Source of the DNA: Cichorium intybus
Lineage: Eukaryota; Streptophyta; Magnoliopsida; Asterales; Asteraceae
Direction: 5' to 3'
DNA: 64,000 nt
Assembly: GCA_023525715.1 (NCBI GenBank)
Contig: CM042012.1
Span: 121,156,798-121,220,797, forward strand
Shown here: positions 1 to 11,050 of the stretch, one piece after another
How the letters are laid out: every line of letters starts with the position of its first letter
Numbering within the stretch: position 1 is the first letter of the stretch
Notes under the pieces: model-generated
The model's database searches: none
What the model was told of the DNA's origin: nothing
The model's input: only the letters and a program-made list of their open reading frames with translations
Program-made: the position numbers and the translations under genes

Positions 1-660
1 AAAGACTAAAATGCCCTTTTTATTTCTTTTTTATTTTTCTTTAAATTTGTTATTTATTTTATTAATAAAAAAAAAGAAAATATCCCACCCACCCCCACCC
101 CCACGTGTCTCTCTCTCTCTCTCTCCAACAAGCCCTACCAAGATCATCATAAAAGTAAACCGTCTCATCCATCTTCTTGGCTCCATCTGTGGTCCTCTGC
201 TCAGTAGACTCTGTCGGAAAACATGGAGACAGTGAAGATATGACTTGTCCGACAACGGGTAAAAACAAATCGGAGGTGTTTTAGATTTTTAGCAGAAGAA
301 ATTAATGAATTAGTTGATTTAGAAGAAGAGATTATTGTTTGAATGTGTGAGTATGTGACTGGAGAATTTTTGAACAAAAAATCATTAAAATGGAAGTAAA
401 TGTAAGGAAACAGAGTGGAAGGAGTTACGAAACAGAAAAATGCTACGCATACGAAGAACATTCAACAATTTGCGAAAGAAATGATAAAAATCACTACGTA
501 TTTAGAAACTCCATTAGAATTCTCCTGGAATTTAATGGTTCATCATTGAGAAAAAAGTTATTGGAAGGCTTGCATCTCGGATCATAATTTGAATGTGACG
601 ACAGATCAAAAGTTCAAAACAAATCAAAAGTTCAAAACAAATCAAACTGTGTATAAATCA

Positions 661-684
661 GAGAGAGAGAGAGAGAGAGAGAGA
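661..684. repeat. (GA)n microsatellite
   Basis: Twelve GA units directly abut the truncated end of the phytocyanin fragment. The tract may mark the capture or deletion junction. Confidence 0.9.
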
Positions 685-685
685 T

Positions 686-873
686 CGAGCCGGTCGCCGA
701 CGTAAAAAAATTTGTTCAAGAGACCAATGAGTGTAATTATAATTTGGTTTCCACTTTTCCTTCCCGCCGACCAGGTGATGCACCGGACTACACATCACGC
801 ATGTTAAAATAGCTGCCGCCGCCAGTGCCGCCACCACCGTCTCCGGCCAAACGATGCCTCCTGATCTGCGCAT
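686..873 (-). pseudogene. phytocyanin (early nodulin-like) 5' gene fragment
   Basis: Read on the minus strand from the ATG at 873, this gives a hydrophobic alanine/leucine-rich leader of about 30 residues ending near CSPV, like a secretory signal peptide. It is followed by HHLVGGKEKWKPNYNYTHWS and then LEQIF, the characteristic start of a plastocyanin-like (phytocyanin) domain (H-x-VGG...W...NY..W....F.VGD). A run of seven T (complement of 703-709) throws the frame off: the expected YVGD motif lies in the next frame immediately after it. The fragment then ends in the GA microsatellite at 661-684, so the rest of the cupredoxin domain, including the later copper ligands, is absent. It lies wholly inside the TIR element, so it is probably a captured and broken host gene piece. 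The family call is from motif recognition; capture is inferred. Confidence 0.6.
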
Positions 874-976
874 TGTTCCACATATCACGACAAGCTTGCA
901 ATGATCTCCCACTGTCTAACATAAACTTACACACAGATGATGAGAGTGACGTAGGCTATATGTATCCCAGAACGTT

Positions 977-978
<2 letters not shown>

Positions 979-1028
<50 letters not shown>
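979..1028. repeat. (GA)n microsatellite in right TIR
   Basis: About 50 bases of uninterrupted GA form the inner edge of the right terminal repeat. The left TIR carries the shorter CT counterpart at 110-125, so the tract length differs between the two arms. Confidence 0.9.
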
Positions 1029-1029
<1 letters not shown>

Positions 1030-1119
1030 GTGGGGGTGGGGGTGGGTGGGGTATTTTCTTTTTTTATTAATAAAATAAATAACAAATAAAAAGAAATAAA
1101 AAAGGGCATTTTAGTCTTT

Positions 1120-4100
1120 TTATATGCCTCAGGGCTCTATTTGGTAATTTACGCAAACCTTAGTGACCTTCAATGTGGAAAATAGATAGTTAGGACCTAT
1201 CTGTTAGTTTTGTCCAACCACAAAGACCAAAAATGTAATTTACTCAAAGTTCAAATAAGTTTATCTTCTTAATAAAACATGGTCTTTAATCCCTAAATCC
1301 CGTGATCGATTTATACAAGACCAACATGATTGATTCCCCAATAGATATCTTAAATACCTATCATTTGTTTTGATCTAGGACATTGTGTTTAATTTGAATT
1401 CCAAGAGATGAACCAACATTCAATGTCTTTGTTTGTATTAGTTTTAAGTTGATTGATGTGAAATAATAAAACATCCTTGGGCCTTAGATGTTAGAACGTA
1501 GTTCGTGTCGTGTTCATTACTATCATATTGAATTTGATCTAACTTTGTGTTGATGTCATTTAAAATAAAATGGATGTTGTTTATTTCCGTATTAAGTTGT
1601 TTTTAACAACAATTAGAGCATCAACAATTAAAGGTTAAAGTTAATTTGTCGGTTTATGGAATAGTATTTCAGTATAGTTAGTTCTTATATAAATTGCACA
1701 TATATAGAAGATTATATTTATTTTTATTTCTATATTTCTAAAACATAGAAACTAAAAATAAAAAGACAACAAATTAATAAATTATTTATCAAAATATTGG
1801 TTGAACATGTTTGAAAGGATGGACCCAAGAACCAAATATCGCACATGACGATGGACATTTCCTCATTTCTAAGAAAAGAAAGGCCACATCTTCTCAACAA
1901 ACAGTCTTTAAATTTAAATATTACTTCCAACCAAAAGAAAAAAATAACAACAAGAAAAAACAAAGTTGTTGATACAGCTGTAATATATACAAAAGATCTC
2001 ATTGTATCTCTTTTTCATGTATCTTCTTGATTAGTAATCCTAGTTGCATTGGATTGACGAAGGGGTACCTACTCCTCACACGTTGATAAAAGACCTGAAC
2101 ACGTTAAAGCTTTAAGTTGTAGATTAATTATGGAATCAAAACTTTTGGTTGATGTTGATTCGCATATTTTCAAATTGATCGGCAGTGGCTCTGGATTTGA
2201 TGATATTATTTAATTACGTCAGTTTTACACAGTGTTTTAAAAACCACGGGTCGGACTGATCGAACCAGGAACCGGGGATGAGAAGGTTTGATTAGAACGA
2301 GATTTATATTGATTTCTTGACCGGAATGAACCATCCGGTTTTGGTAAAAACCGGTTGAGCCGGTTTATATTGAACGGGAATGGACCGACCATTATCAAGA
2401 AAATCAGCCCATTTACCCATTATTAAGTTAGACATTTTAGCACATTATCAACAAAATCATCTCATTATAAAGAAAATGTTGTATACCTTGTTGCCGCTTG
2501 CGAAGTGTCCTGCAATTGAAGCGGTATACCTTCTGTCTCTTCTCAATTCTTAATTCTCATATATGATTCAATATTTCGTTAATTTTGCTTGTCCAAGTGT
2601 CCAACAATTGAAGTCGTCGGTCCTTCAACATCATGTTCAACAGGTAACAATTTTTTTTAGTTTTACAATTTGATTTAGTGCATAATCATGACAATTTTAG
2701 TTTTTGTTTGGTTTGTCAATTTCAGTTTCAGTTCAATAGGGAACGTAAAGACAAAGCACAAATGAAAACACAATCTCAATCTCAATCAAATGTAAGAAAG
2801 AATATGTTTTGACCGGACGGTTTCAGTTCAATTTGATTATCATGGTTATATTCTGATAAGTACAAATACAGACGATCCCATTTCATTTATGAACAACGAT
2901 TATAACACATTGAGTAGTTATGTGAAACATTCATCATCGTACTAAGAGAAGACCCAATAATCCCCGAATTATAACATTAATCATTTATGAGCGAGATAAT
3001 TATGCATAGATCTATACGGGATTGACAACCCCCACCTATGGTTGTTAGCTACAACTACGACCGACGGGTCAAGGGTGACAAATGTTTACCAGTTACACGA
3101 CGTTCGAAGAACGCGTGCCTGACCATCTAGTCATTAGCGAGGTTATAAAAACTCACATGTAACGGCAACGAATATCCATTGTTTGGGGGAAAACATCTTC
3201 ACTTAGTTTTATATAATATAAGACTACATTTTGTTTACACTTAATATAAGTAGGTTTTATGGTTATTAAAACTACAATAACATTAAAGAAAAATATTGTT
3301 TTTCTTAATACAAACACTTCTGATTATTCTAAGGAAAATACTGATTTTCTCACTACAAATCTTATGAACCCACCAACGAAATGTTGACACTTGAAAACCG
3401 CTTGCATTCTGAGGGAACCATTTGTCAGGTGCGACTATCTTTTGGGATGGGACGCGAAGACGCCACTTTTGTTTATTTTTTTATCATACTGTAATTGGGT
3501 TGGAACAATAACATTCAAGCATGTAACTTTCCAATTATAATGTATGATGGTTGTTTATTTACTTATGTTTCAATGTATGCAATGTTTGTGATATTGTATG
3601 ACGTTCCACCCTCTGACGATTCCGCCATTGTCGTTTGGGGGTGTGACGGAATCGTCAGAGGGTGTGACAATACATCTTTGTGTATGTATGATGCATACAA
3701 TGTAGTCGAGGAGCAACTGTGAGTTCAATATGGCATCTAATACCAAATAAAAAATAACTCGTCTTATTTCTTTAGATCTTCTAATAACAACATGAGTTAA
3801 ATTATAGTTTCTTGTTTTTATTTTTGTTTATAGTTGATGATCAATTTTGTAGCTAGTTGTGTTATTTATAATGTGATGTAATGCAAATTCTAAGGAGATT
3901 TCCATAACTAGACATGGAATCAAGTCACTAGGGCGATACATCAATTTTTATCCTGACACCCTAGTTTCAGCTACTATATCCATCAACGACATCATCTGCT
4001 CGATATTTCGCTGCTATTTTCTTCGATTATCGTTGATACCGCCCACACATAGTTCCAGCCACCCTTTGATGCCTCATTCACACTAATAATCATCGGCCTC

Positions 4101-4439
4101 TACGGCCATCAAGGACTTCGTTTACGGGATAATGCAGTCTAATTGCTATAATCTCTCTACATGCAGTAAGCTTCTTCGCATATGTTCTTATTTCTTATTT
4201 CGTTTATTATTATTTTTTATTTTTTCACCCATGATTACCACGGCCTCCTCCGCGACTATCATTCCATCTTCTCACCAACTAGTCTACACATGAACCAAAG
4301 TCTACTCTCAGGTCCGTTTTAAAGTTCTATGTCATATTACTTGAAAATCCAAACCCTCTAGAGATGATCATGAGGATCAGAAGTCTATTGAATCTCTTGT
4401 AAAATTGTGGTTCTACTCAACGTGTGATTGAAACTTCAA
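1120..4439. other. AT-rich intergenic DNA, no supported gene
   Basis: No coding region could be supported on either strand. Around 2235-2420 there is a stretch rich in ACCGG/CCGGTT words beginning CAGTGTTTTAAAAACC, a type often seen at the ends of non-autonomous hAT-like repeats; I could not locate its other end. A strong inverted repeat lies at 3607-3664. The rest is A/T-rich sequence without recognisable motifs. Confidence 0.5.
3607..3664. repeat. perfect 18-bp inverted repeat (stem-loop)
   Basis: CACCCTCTGACGATTCCG at 3607-3624 is repeated as its exact reverse complement at 3647-3664, separated by 22 bases. The flanks (TATTGTATGAC on the left, TGACAATAC on the right) pair only partly. No family was recognised. 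Confidence 0.85.
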
Positions 4440-4905
4440 ATTATTTCAAGTAACAAATGCACAGCAAAAGACCTTAGAGATAAACTCGATGAATTCTTCC
4501 TAAACAAAATGTCTCGCATGCTTTAACTTCAATGTTAGTTTTGCAACACTAGAAAAGGTGCATCATCAAACCACTGAATTTTGTCATTCTCTCAAAAACC
4601 TTACGGGTGCTCTTTAGGATGTAGATTCTCCCATCAACAAAGTAGAACTTGTTATGCAAATACTTCGTCAACTGCCTCGTTTTTATCATAGCATTGTGGA
4701 TGTCATCACCAATACCAAATTGTTCCCTTCTTTATTGGAAGTAAAGAATATGCTACTACAACACGAATCCTGAGAAGAAAATACTAACTCTTTGATTGAT
4801 TCAAACTTATCCCAAAACTCAACTCTCAACTTGACCGCCAACGAACCTGGAAAAATAAAAAATAGGCTGAATAAAAATCAAAATAGTCGTGGTGTTGCTT
4901 CTTAA
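4440..4905 (+). pseudogene. decayed Ty1/copia gag, N-terminal part
   Basis: Frame fragments read AKDLRDKLDEFFLNKMSRML, then VHHQTTEFCHSLKNL, VDSPINKVELVMQILRQLP and FYHSIVDVI. This is the order seen in the UBN2-type gag domain of plant copia elements: a capsid helix followed by the conserved 'L..LP..Y......I' segment. Several stops and frame shifts interrupt it. It is cut at 4920 by the TRIM-like element, and its continuation resumes at 6224. No LTRs for this copia were found nearby, so it is a remnant. Confidence 0.6.
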
Positions 4906-4920
4906 GCAAGGGGTAATTCT

Positions 4921-5167
4921 CAAGATGAGAATTGTACACACACAAACAAATATCAAAATAAACTCTTTGATTATACCCGGGAAATATCACTCAAAAACCC
5001 GGTGTCTGTGTTTCTCACAACTCTATTTTCATATCTCGATTATACATGTATAAATATAAACTGGAAAGTATAAGTGTTAGAGACAAATTGAATCTTCACA
5101 TTCAATTTGTCTGGTCAATTTGTCTCTTGAGTGAACAGTGAGATTCCACTACTTAGGATTCCCAACA
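4921..5167 (-). repeat. 3' LTR of TRIM-like element
   Basis: Left direct repeat. On the minus strand it is preceded by a G-rich tract (complement of CACCCCCGAAT at 5170-5180) that can serve as the polypurine tract. Confidence 0.85.
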
Positions 5168-5420
5168 ATCACCCCCGAATCTCTAAGTCCTTCTAGAGAC
5201 GTCTTCGTGATTTTTGACGGATCTTTTTTTTTCGCGTTTTGATTTGGGCCAGAATTCGAATTGGAATTATTTTGGGCTTATTTTTAAAGTAATTGGGCTT
5301 GTTTTGGACCAAGATCCACTTCCTGACCCGGATCCGCCCGAACTGGAGCCACCCGACCCGGACCCGGATCCTCTTTGACTTAACCCGCCATCTGCCCCTT
5401 TTCTTCCCCAATTCTCGCCT

Positions 5421-5945
5421 CTACTTCCATCGGGTTCGGAATTCCTCCCCCCCGCCTCCTCCTTGAGAGCCGTGACCTCCATCGGAGTTTGAGCTGCCAC
5501 CGCCGGTTGATCCTCCGCCATCTCCGGTATCCTCCTCTCTCACCCTCTCCTCGTTTCTTCTTTCCCGATCGGCAGTTCCTCCGCCATCCTTCGAGCCGCC
5601 GCCGCCTTCTCGACTTGATGTACCGCCGCCGCCGTTTCTTCTCTCTTCTCTTTCTTTTGGTTTCAGAGATCCTCCCGACTCCTCCGCCAACCGATCTTCC
5701 GCCGGCTCCCCTTCTTGAGCCTCCGGCGTTCCCGACCGAACCACCGCCTGCATCTCCTCTCGAGTAACCGGCGACAACCGATCCACCACATGAGACAACC
5801 GATCGGACAAGTATGGCATCGCTCCACCCCCCTTCGGTTTTCGATCCGCCACCGCCACCGGTCGATTGAGTGAGCAACACTCGCTGCTGCTCGTTTCTTC
5901 CAACTCCTCCATCCGACATGATGAAAGGTATGATTTCGATCTCAC
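5421..5945 (-). CDS. hypothetical ORF inside TRIM-like element
   Basis: A 174-codon open frame starts 18 bases after the PBS. The product is low in complexity: an N-terminal acidic stretch (MEELEETSSSECC), an RLSHVVDRLSPV segment, then long Gly/Ser/Glu/Arg-rich runs. I do not recognise a domain. The region is GC-rich, and overlapping frames (5380-5919 minus, 5489-5767 plus) are also open, so openness here is weak evidence. It could be a remnant of a gag or a captured exon from a Gly/Arg-rich gene, or simply GC-rich DNA without stops. Confidence 0.25.
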   Translation of the reverse strand: MRSKSYLSSCRMEELEETSSSECCSLNRPVAVADRKPKGGGAMPYLSDRLSHVVDRLSPVTREEMQAVVRSGTPEAQEGEPAEDRLAEESGGSLKPKEREERRNGGGGTSSREGGGGSKDGGGTADRERRNEERVREEDTGDGGGSTGGGSSNSDGGHGSQGGGGGEEFRTRWK

Positions 5946-5961
5946 AGCTTTCTGATCTTCA

Positions 5962-5974
5962 GCTCTGATACCAA
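5962..5974 (-). promoter_or_regulatory. primer binding site (tRNA-iMet)
   Basis: The minus strand reads TTGGTATCAGAGC three bases from the LTR end, matching the 3' end of plant initiator-Met tRNA. It fixes the element's orientation. Confidence 0.85.
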
Positions 5975-5976
5975 TT

Positions 5977-6223
5977 CAAGATGAGAATTGTACACACACA
6001 AACAAATATCAAAATAAACTCTTTGATTATACCCGGGAAATATCACTCAAAAACCCGGTGTCTGTGTTTCTCACAACTCTATTTTCATATCTCGATTATA
6101 CAGGTATAAATATAAACTGGAAAGTATAAGTGTTAGAGACAAATTGAATCTTCACATTCAATTTGTCTGGTCAATTTGTCTCTTGAGTGAACAGTGAGAT
6201 TCCACTACTTAGGATTCCCAACA
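5977..6223 (-). repeat. 5' LTR of TRIM-like element
   Basis: Right direct repeat, adjacent to the PBS. It differs from the left copy by one base. Confidence 0.85.
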
Positions 6224-6480
6224 AATTCTAGTCATTTAGTGCTACTAATCCTTTTCAGACACCGAGCTAATCACAATACGTGGCTATTTTAGGAAGCAGT
6301 CAAGCATATTTGAGCTACTACTCAGCTCCACAACAACTTTCAAATGCACTTGGAAGCCTCAGTTTCAATTTCAGTTTCAGTCCTGATCCATCGCATTTGG
6401 GCCTCATGTCGCCTTTCCTTTCCCGCTATAGATGCAGCTCGACCCACTACAACCCGCTCCACAACAACAATTCGCTATAG
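6224..6480 (+). pseudogene. decayed copia gag, continuation after TRIM insertion
   Basis: After the second copy of the AATTCT duplication an open stretch (6280-6480) encodes a Ser/Gln/Pro-rich tail such as AYLSYYSAPQQLSNALGS. This fits the low-complexity linker that follows the UBN2 domain in many plant copia gags. No zinc knuckle remains. The link to 4440-4905 rests on the duplicated target site and composition. Confidence 0.35.
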
Positions 6481-8942
6481 CACTGTTGTCCGAATTCTGA
6501 TTTAGCATGATAATCGGAAAACCGAAAAGGTCCCGATAAAATGGTCATTATTGAATAAAATTTAGAAACGTGATATTCAATTGAAAACAAAAAAAATAAC
6601 GGAGAATCAAAATCGAAAGATAATAATGTACTGATTTCAGAGGCGAATTTATATTGGCGCTAAGACCCACCTAAAATTTTAAACTAGAGTGATATATATA
6701 TTCAGTAAGAAAAATATGAACCACCTTTTTATTATTTGAAGGAACCACCTAATATAATTTTGAGCCCAAATTTTGACCGTCCAGTCCAAAATAATTTACC
6801 TATTGATTGAATTTATTTTTTCTAATAGCCCATTAAAATTAAACAAATAAAAAAAGGAAAAAAAATAAAAAGCAACATAAAATCGGAATTCTGAATTACG
6901 TAATCACGTCTCACGATTGGACCCTGCACATCGTCATTCACCCTGTCGCCCCTGCCTGCCTCCGTCAGACCGTCGGCCACTGCTAGTCGACCTCACCTTC
7001 ATGTTTGACTTTCAATTTCAAAAGTTCAAATGTTCAATTTTTGAATTTATTTATCCGTTCCAACAAGTGTGGAACGAATGTTTTTACGAATGAAGTCGAT
7101 AAAGAGTGATACATTAAACAAAATGGGTGATTAAATTTTGAGTTATAGTTTAATGTCGTATATTGAAAAAAGTGTTTTCAAAAGTACCAAAATGATACAA
7201 TTATGAAAATATTTCAAAATATAAGACGTCATTAGATACAATTGGAACAACTTTAATTTAACTATTGAAGTTATATTTAAATATTGTATTTGTAAGACAT
7301 ATGACCCGACCCGTTAGTAGTATTTTTACTCTTTCATTTTTTTGATTTACTTAAAGAGGGAACCATATGATTTTCGGTTCTAGATTAGCCACTGACTGAT
7401 TTTCATGATATTTGGCCAGATTTTCTCAAATTTTTTACAATGCATATACATTCATAAGTTGTTCCAACTCATTGCAGCAATATAATTTATATAATTATAG
7501 TTCTGGACGGTACTGTATTAATATAGAAAGGACTGAACACAAATATCTTGTATCAACTAGACCCGATACTTATAATCCATATAAAATCACAGATTATAAG
7601 CAACCAGTCTCGTTAAGCTCATCATCTCAACATCTACCCATCGTATCACTTTATTATCTCTTATATTGAATAAAGAAAAAAAAATCTAAGAATATGTTAA
7701 TTTAAAAAAGATTGGTCTATTAATATTATATGCTTGTCCCCTACAAGAAGTTTCCAAATCCAATTGGATGCCCCTCAACGAGCTATTCTAGTCAACCCTG
7801 TCGGAGTCGGCATAGGCGGTAGTTTCCAAATGTAGGCCCTCCTGAAATTTGTATTCGCTTTTAGATTTATGTTAATACGACATTATTCTTTTTTATGTAT
7901 GAATAATATATTTTCTAGATATTTTATGTTTCAGATATTTTGATTTTATAAGTAAATAATAATGTTAAGACAAAAGAACGACCGTACGTTGGACATGGGA
8001 ATCGATTTTTGTAGGTCAATGGTTATTGGTTATTGATTAATGGTTGATACTAAAAACTACAAAAATCAATTTAAAGTGCTATAACATTAGCTAATTTCAT
8101 ATAGTGGTTATAATCAATTATAAAGGTAGATTGACGATTTAACTATTCTATATCATGCACTTTCCTTCACATAGATATTTTTAATTAATAAAAGTCTATT
8201 TAAAAGTTGATATATATTATCTCATTTATAATCTAAAGTAATTAATCTATAGTTTTTTTAAAAGTAAATACAATACGTTGCGGACTCTGTCGATGGTAGT
8301 TTTATATGGCTCGTTGGCGGTACCGGCGGATTCACAGATCCTCCGGCTGCGGGTTCGCAAAAGATGGAGATGATGCGGTTTCATATAGTCTATCAACGCA
8401 CTCTCTCAGCTTTTACATTATGCTTCAGTGTTTGTATATTGATAGTAAGTTGTGAAATATGAGTTTCTTTTATTATGGTTTGGGAAATATTAAAGTGAGA
8501 TGTGAAAGTAAAACTCATATGACATTGTGAGTTAAGTAAGTTGGGAAAAATAGACTCCTTCACCCTAACTAGGCCATTTATCTTCAATGATTTGATATTC
8601 TCTACAATAATATTTTTTAGTATGAACTTAATGACTTCGCATTAAGTACGATGACACACTTAAAAAAACAAAGTTCACATTACATAACATAACATATAAT
8701 TCAAAAAGCTACTTAATTTATTTATAAATGATGAAGTTCAAATTATATATAGTTAATCACATCAATGGTAATGTAAACATTATGTTATTATTATAAACAT
8801 AAGAAAATAAATAATAAGTGTAAATGCACATGAAGGGGGAGGGGAGAGGAGGGGGAGAAACCAAACAATAAACGGAAGCTATCAACGATTTTTGTCATTG
8901 AGAAGTCACCATCTGAAATTCATAAACCTATGATCCCTATAA
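6481..8942. other. AT-rich intergenic DNA, nothing recognised
   Basis: No coding sequence, LTR or clear inverted repeat could be supported. 6640-6790 has a composition like the edge of a dispersed repeat but I could not define ends. 8826-8860 is a short purine-rich (GGGGA)n tract. Confidence 0.5.
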
Positions 8943-9137
8943 GGCTGGAGGGAGTGGCCTTGCCAAACCCTCGCTGAAGCCCTTGCTGAAGCCCTCGCCA
9001 ACCTCGCCAAACCACACCGCCACCCTTGCCTTTTGCCTTCGCCAATGGATTCCTCTCCAATATTTCGACGAACTCGCCAAACCAAACCGACGTGGCTGTT
9101 TAGCGAGGGGGATGGCTCGCCGACCACTCCCCCAGCC
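8943..9137. mobile_element. Tourist-like MITE (PIF/Harbinger type)
   Basis: The left end GGCTGGAGGGAGTGGCC and the right end (complement GGCTGGGGGAGTGGTC) form imperfect terminal inverted repeats of about 16 bp. Both are flanked by TAA (8940-8942 and 9138-9140), the target preference of PIF/Harbinger elements. The 195-bp interior is GC-rich with repeated GCCCTCGCC/CTTGCTGAAG words and has no transposase. The open minus-strand frames over it are by-products of composition. Confidence 0.6.
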
Positions 9138-9849
9138 TAATCTAGTGTATTGAAACAATCCAACATAACAAATAGGGGAAACAAGTTGATAACAATGTCT
9201 AAGTAACCAAACAAACAATGAAACCAAGATGTACATCAGTTGGAGAGATGGTAACTAGCTTGTACATTGAACTATTAAACGAGAGTACATGATATCGCGT
9301 TATTTATATACATTTTAGACACGATATTATATGTTGTATTTAAGGTTAAAAATCAAGATAAATGTTACTTAATGGTTGGATTTATGCATTTCATGATCTA
9401 TAAGATGTTTGGAGCTAAAGGAGCTAAAAATAGATTTTCTGGAGGAAGATCGCGATGCGTCCAAATGTAACGAGTCGTTATGGAAGGATAACGATAACTG
9501 GCAGCATATAACGACGAATTGTGATTTTTACTCCCGACGCGCCGTATGGAGAAGCCCCACGCGACGTGTCGGAGGTCGGTTACAAAAATATCTAAGCTGC
9601 CATTTATTCGATTTTTAGTAGATACTACCGGAGGCAAAAAAACCCTAGAATCGCCATTTTGAGTGTCTAGAAGTCGATGTTGGGAAGCTGATACGGAGCA
9701 GAATCATGAAGGATCCGAAGCAGGAATCATTAGGTTATCATTTTATTTTGCTTTTGTGTCTATAATTTGCATACATCATGATTTTCTACTGCTCTTGTTT
9801 TGGATTTCGGGTTAAAAACCCATTGTTCTTGTTTCATTTTAAGAAAAGT
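9138..9849. other. intergenic DNA, nothing recognised
   Basis: A mixed-composition stretch with short overlapping open frames on both strands (about 9400-9640). Neither frame shows a domain. Confidence 0.4.
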
Positions 9850-9985
9850 GTAATGCACGTTTCCCTATGCATGAGTGCAAAGTTTTAAAGCATTAATGGT
9901 TAAGTATTTTTGAAGATTTTGGCCTTACTCGACACATAGATTGGAGTACACGGCACGTATAAGGGTTTTAATGAGGATGCGAAAC

Positions 9986-10033
9986 ACGACTGGTCGTGGC
10001 ACGACCTACCATTCTTCGACGCGAGACGCCGAC
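9986..10033 (+). repeat. palindrome cluster, upstream, SOLO1
   Basis: Contains CACGACTGGTCGTG (a 6-bp arm palindrome), GCACGAC and TTCGACGCGAGACGCCGAC within about 45 bases, roughly 40-80 bases upstream of the TATTTAAG promoter. Confidence 0.7.
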
Positions 10034-10569
10034 GGAATGCAAAACCCTAATTTCTCGGGCCTAAAGCCATATTTAAGGGAACTAACTTTCATTTGATGTC
10101 TCTCTCCTCAGCCTCCACCCTCAGAAAACCCTAAAACGAAACCCTAGCCTCTATTTATGTTTTGAGCCACTTTTCTTGCCCTTAAAGTGTTGCTTGGAGA
10201 AGAATAAGAAGGTGTAAGTGCAAAGACGCAAGCTTCAATGTAGATACAGCCTTCCACTCACATTTTAGACCTCTGTGCGTATTAAAGTTCCAAAGTTTAG
10301 GTGTTCAATGCTTGGATCTAGTAACTATTGTTATTTTATAGTATGTTGGGTCCATTTATGCTTGTGGTTCTTGGAGTTGGGGAAACTCTAGGCCATCTAG
10401 TCACTTATAAGTCACTTTTTAGATTTAACCTAGGGTTGGTGTTGGACATGTATGAATGTCCATAAAGTTTGCATTTTTATCCATTAAGAGCCTTAATTGA
10501 CGGTTTCTGGAAAGTCTTGGCCACTGCCTTAATGGATTAAGCACTTAAAATGAGAAGTTGGATAGCGCC

Positions 10570-10613
10570 TCCACGCAGTGCGTAGAGCTATGGACGCGGC
10601 GCGTAACACGACT
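10570..10613 (+). repeat. palindrome cluster, downstream, SOLO1
   Basis: Contains ACGCAGTGCGT and ACGCGGCGCGT, each a 5-bp arm palindrome around one unpaired base. The framework is GGATTAAGCACTTAAAATG before and TGTTGACTTTTGAC after, and lies about 0.5 kb downstream of the promoter. Confidence 0.75.
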
Positions 10614-10901
10614 GTTGACTTTTGACAAGACTTTTGGTTAAACTTAGGTGGAATTAAGAATTGGACTAAGGGATTGACCTCTTAATGGTTTGGGAGACTA
10701 AGTTATATCTAATGGTGATTTAGGAGGTTTGTGTGGCTGAGTATCCGAAGACCCAACCATGTGTGTGTGTGTGTTTTAGCTTTATGTTTCAAGTGAGTCG
10801 ACGTTGCATGCGTGGGTAGCTTGAGACCCATTAGGGAAGGATTGTGTACTTAGACTAGTATAGTCTTGCTTGCTGCTTGTTTAGTAGTATGATTCATTCT
10901 T

Positions 10902-11050
10902 ATGACTACAGTGTCTTATGCCTGGGTAGGATTGTGCCTTATGCCCGCTAGGATAGGACGATGTCTGATACCCGTTAGGGTAGTACTGTGCCTGATGCCC
11001 GCTAGGGTAAGCCGGTTCCCGATGCCTGTTAGGGTAGGACTGTGTGGTAT
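10902..11050 (+). repeat. minisatellite in SOLO1 LTR
   Basis: About four or five diverged copies of a ~30-bp unit: GTGCCTGATGCCCGTTAGGG with variants. The corresponding LTR part of GY1/GY3 also carries minisatellites. Confidence 0.75.

Larger units (their letters stand above)
1..1119. mobile_element. TIR element, Pack-MULE-like
   Basis: The first ~115 bases (AAAGACTAAAATGCCC..., an A/T-rich stretch, then CCCACCC and CACGTGTCTCTCT) recur as the reverse complement at about 980-1119, which ends GGGCATTTTAGTCTTT. The left arm carries a small extra insertion near base 37. The arms end in a CT microsatellite on the left and a GA microsatellite on the right. Long AT-rich terminal inverted repeats around a captured gene piece fit a Mutator-like Pack-MULE or a foldback element. 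No transposase is visible, so it would be non-autonomous. The left end lies at or just before base 1, so the target-site duplication cannot be read. The superfamily is inferred; the inverted repeat is seen directly. Confidence 0.7.
4921..6223 (-). mobile_element. TRIM-like LTR element, 1303 bp
   Basis: Two 247-bp direct repeats (4921-5167 and 5977-6223) flank an 809-bp interior. I found a single base difference between them (in TATACAT/GGTATAAAT), so the insertion is young. The target-site duplication AATTCT occurs at 4915-4920 and 6224-6229. On the minus strand the 5' LTR is the right copy, and an initiator-Met PBS (complement of 5962-5974) follows it directly. The LTR begins TGTTGGGAATCC and ends ...CATCTTG rather than the usual CA. 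No protease, RT or integrase is present. The size fits a terminal-repeat retrotransposon in miniature, which needs trans-acting enzymes. Confidence 0.85.

Noticed and set aside
825..1109. Open frames through the GA tract on both strands
   Set aside because: Repeats of Arg-Glu or Ser-Leu from the microsatellite; only the phytocyanin-like part on the minus strand (686-873) has family motifs.
2235..2830. CCGG-rich hAT-like non-autonomous element
   Set aside because: Only one possible end is visible; without a second terminus or TSD it is mentioned only under the intergenic entry.
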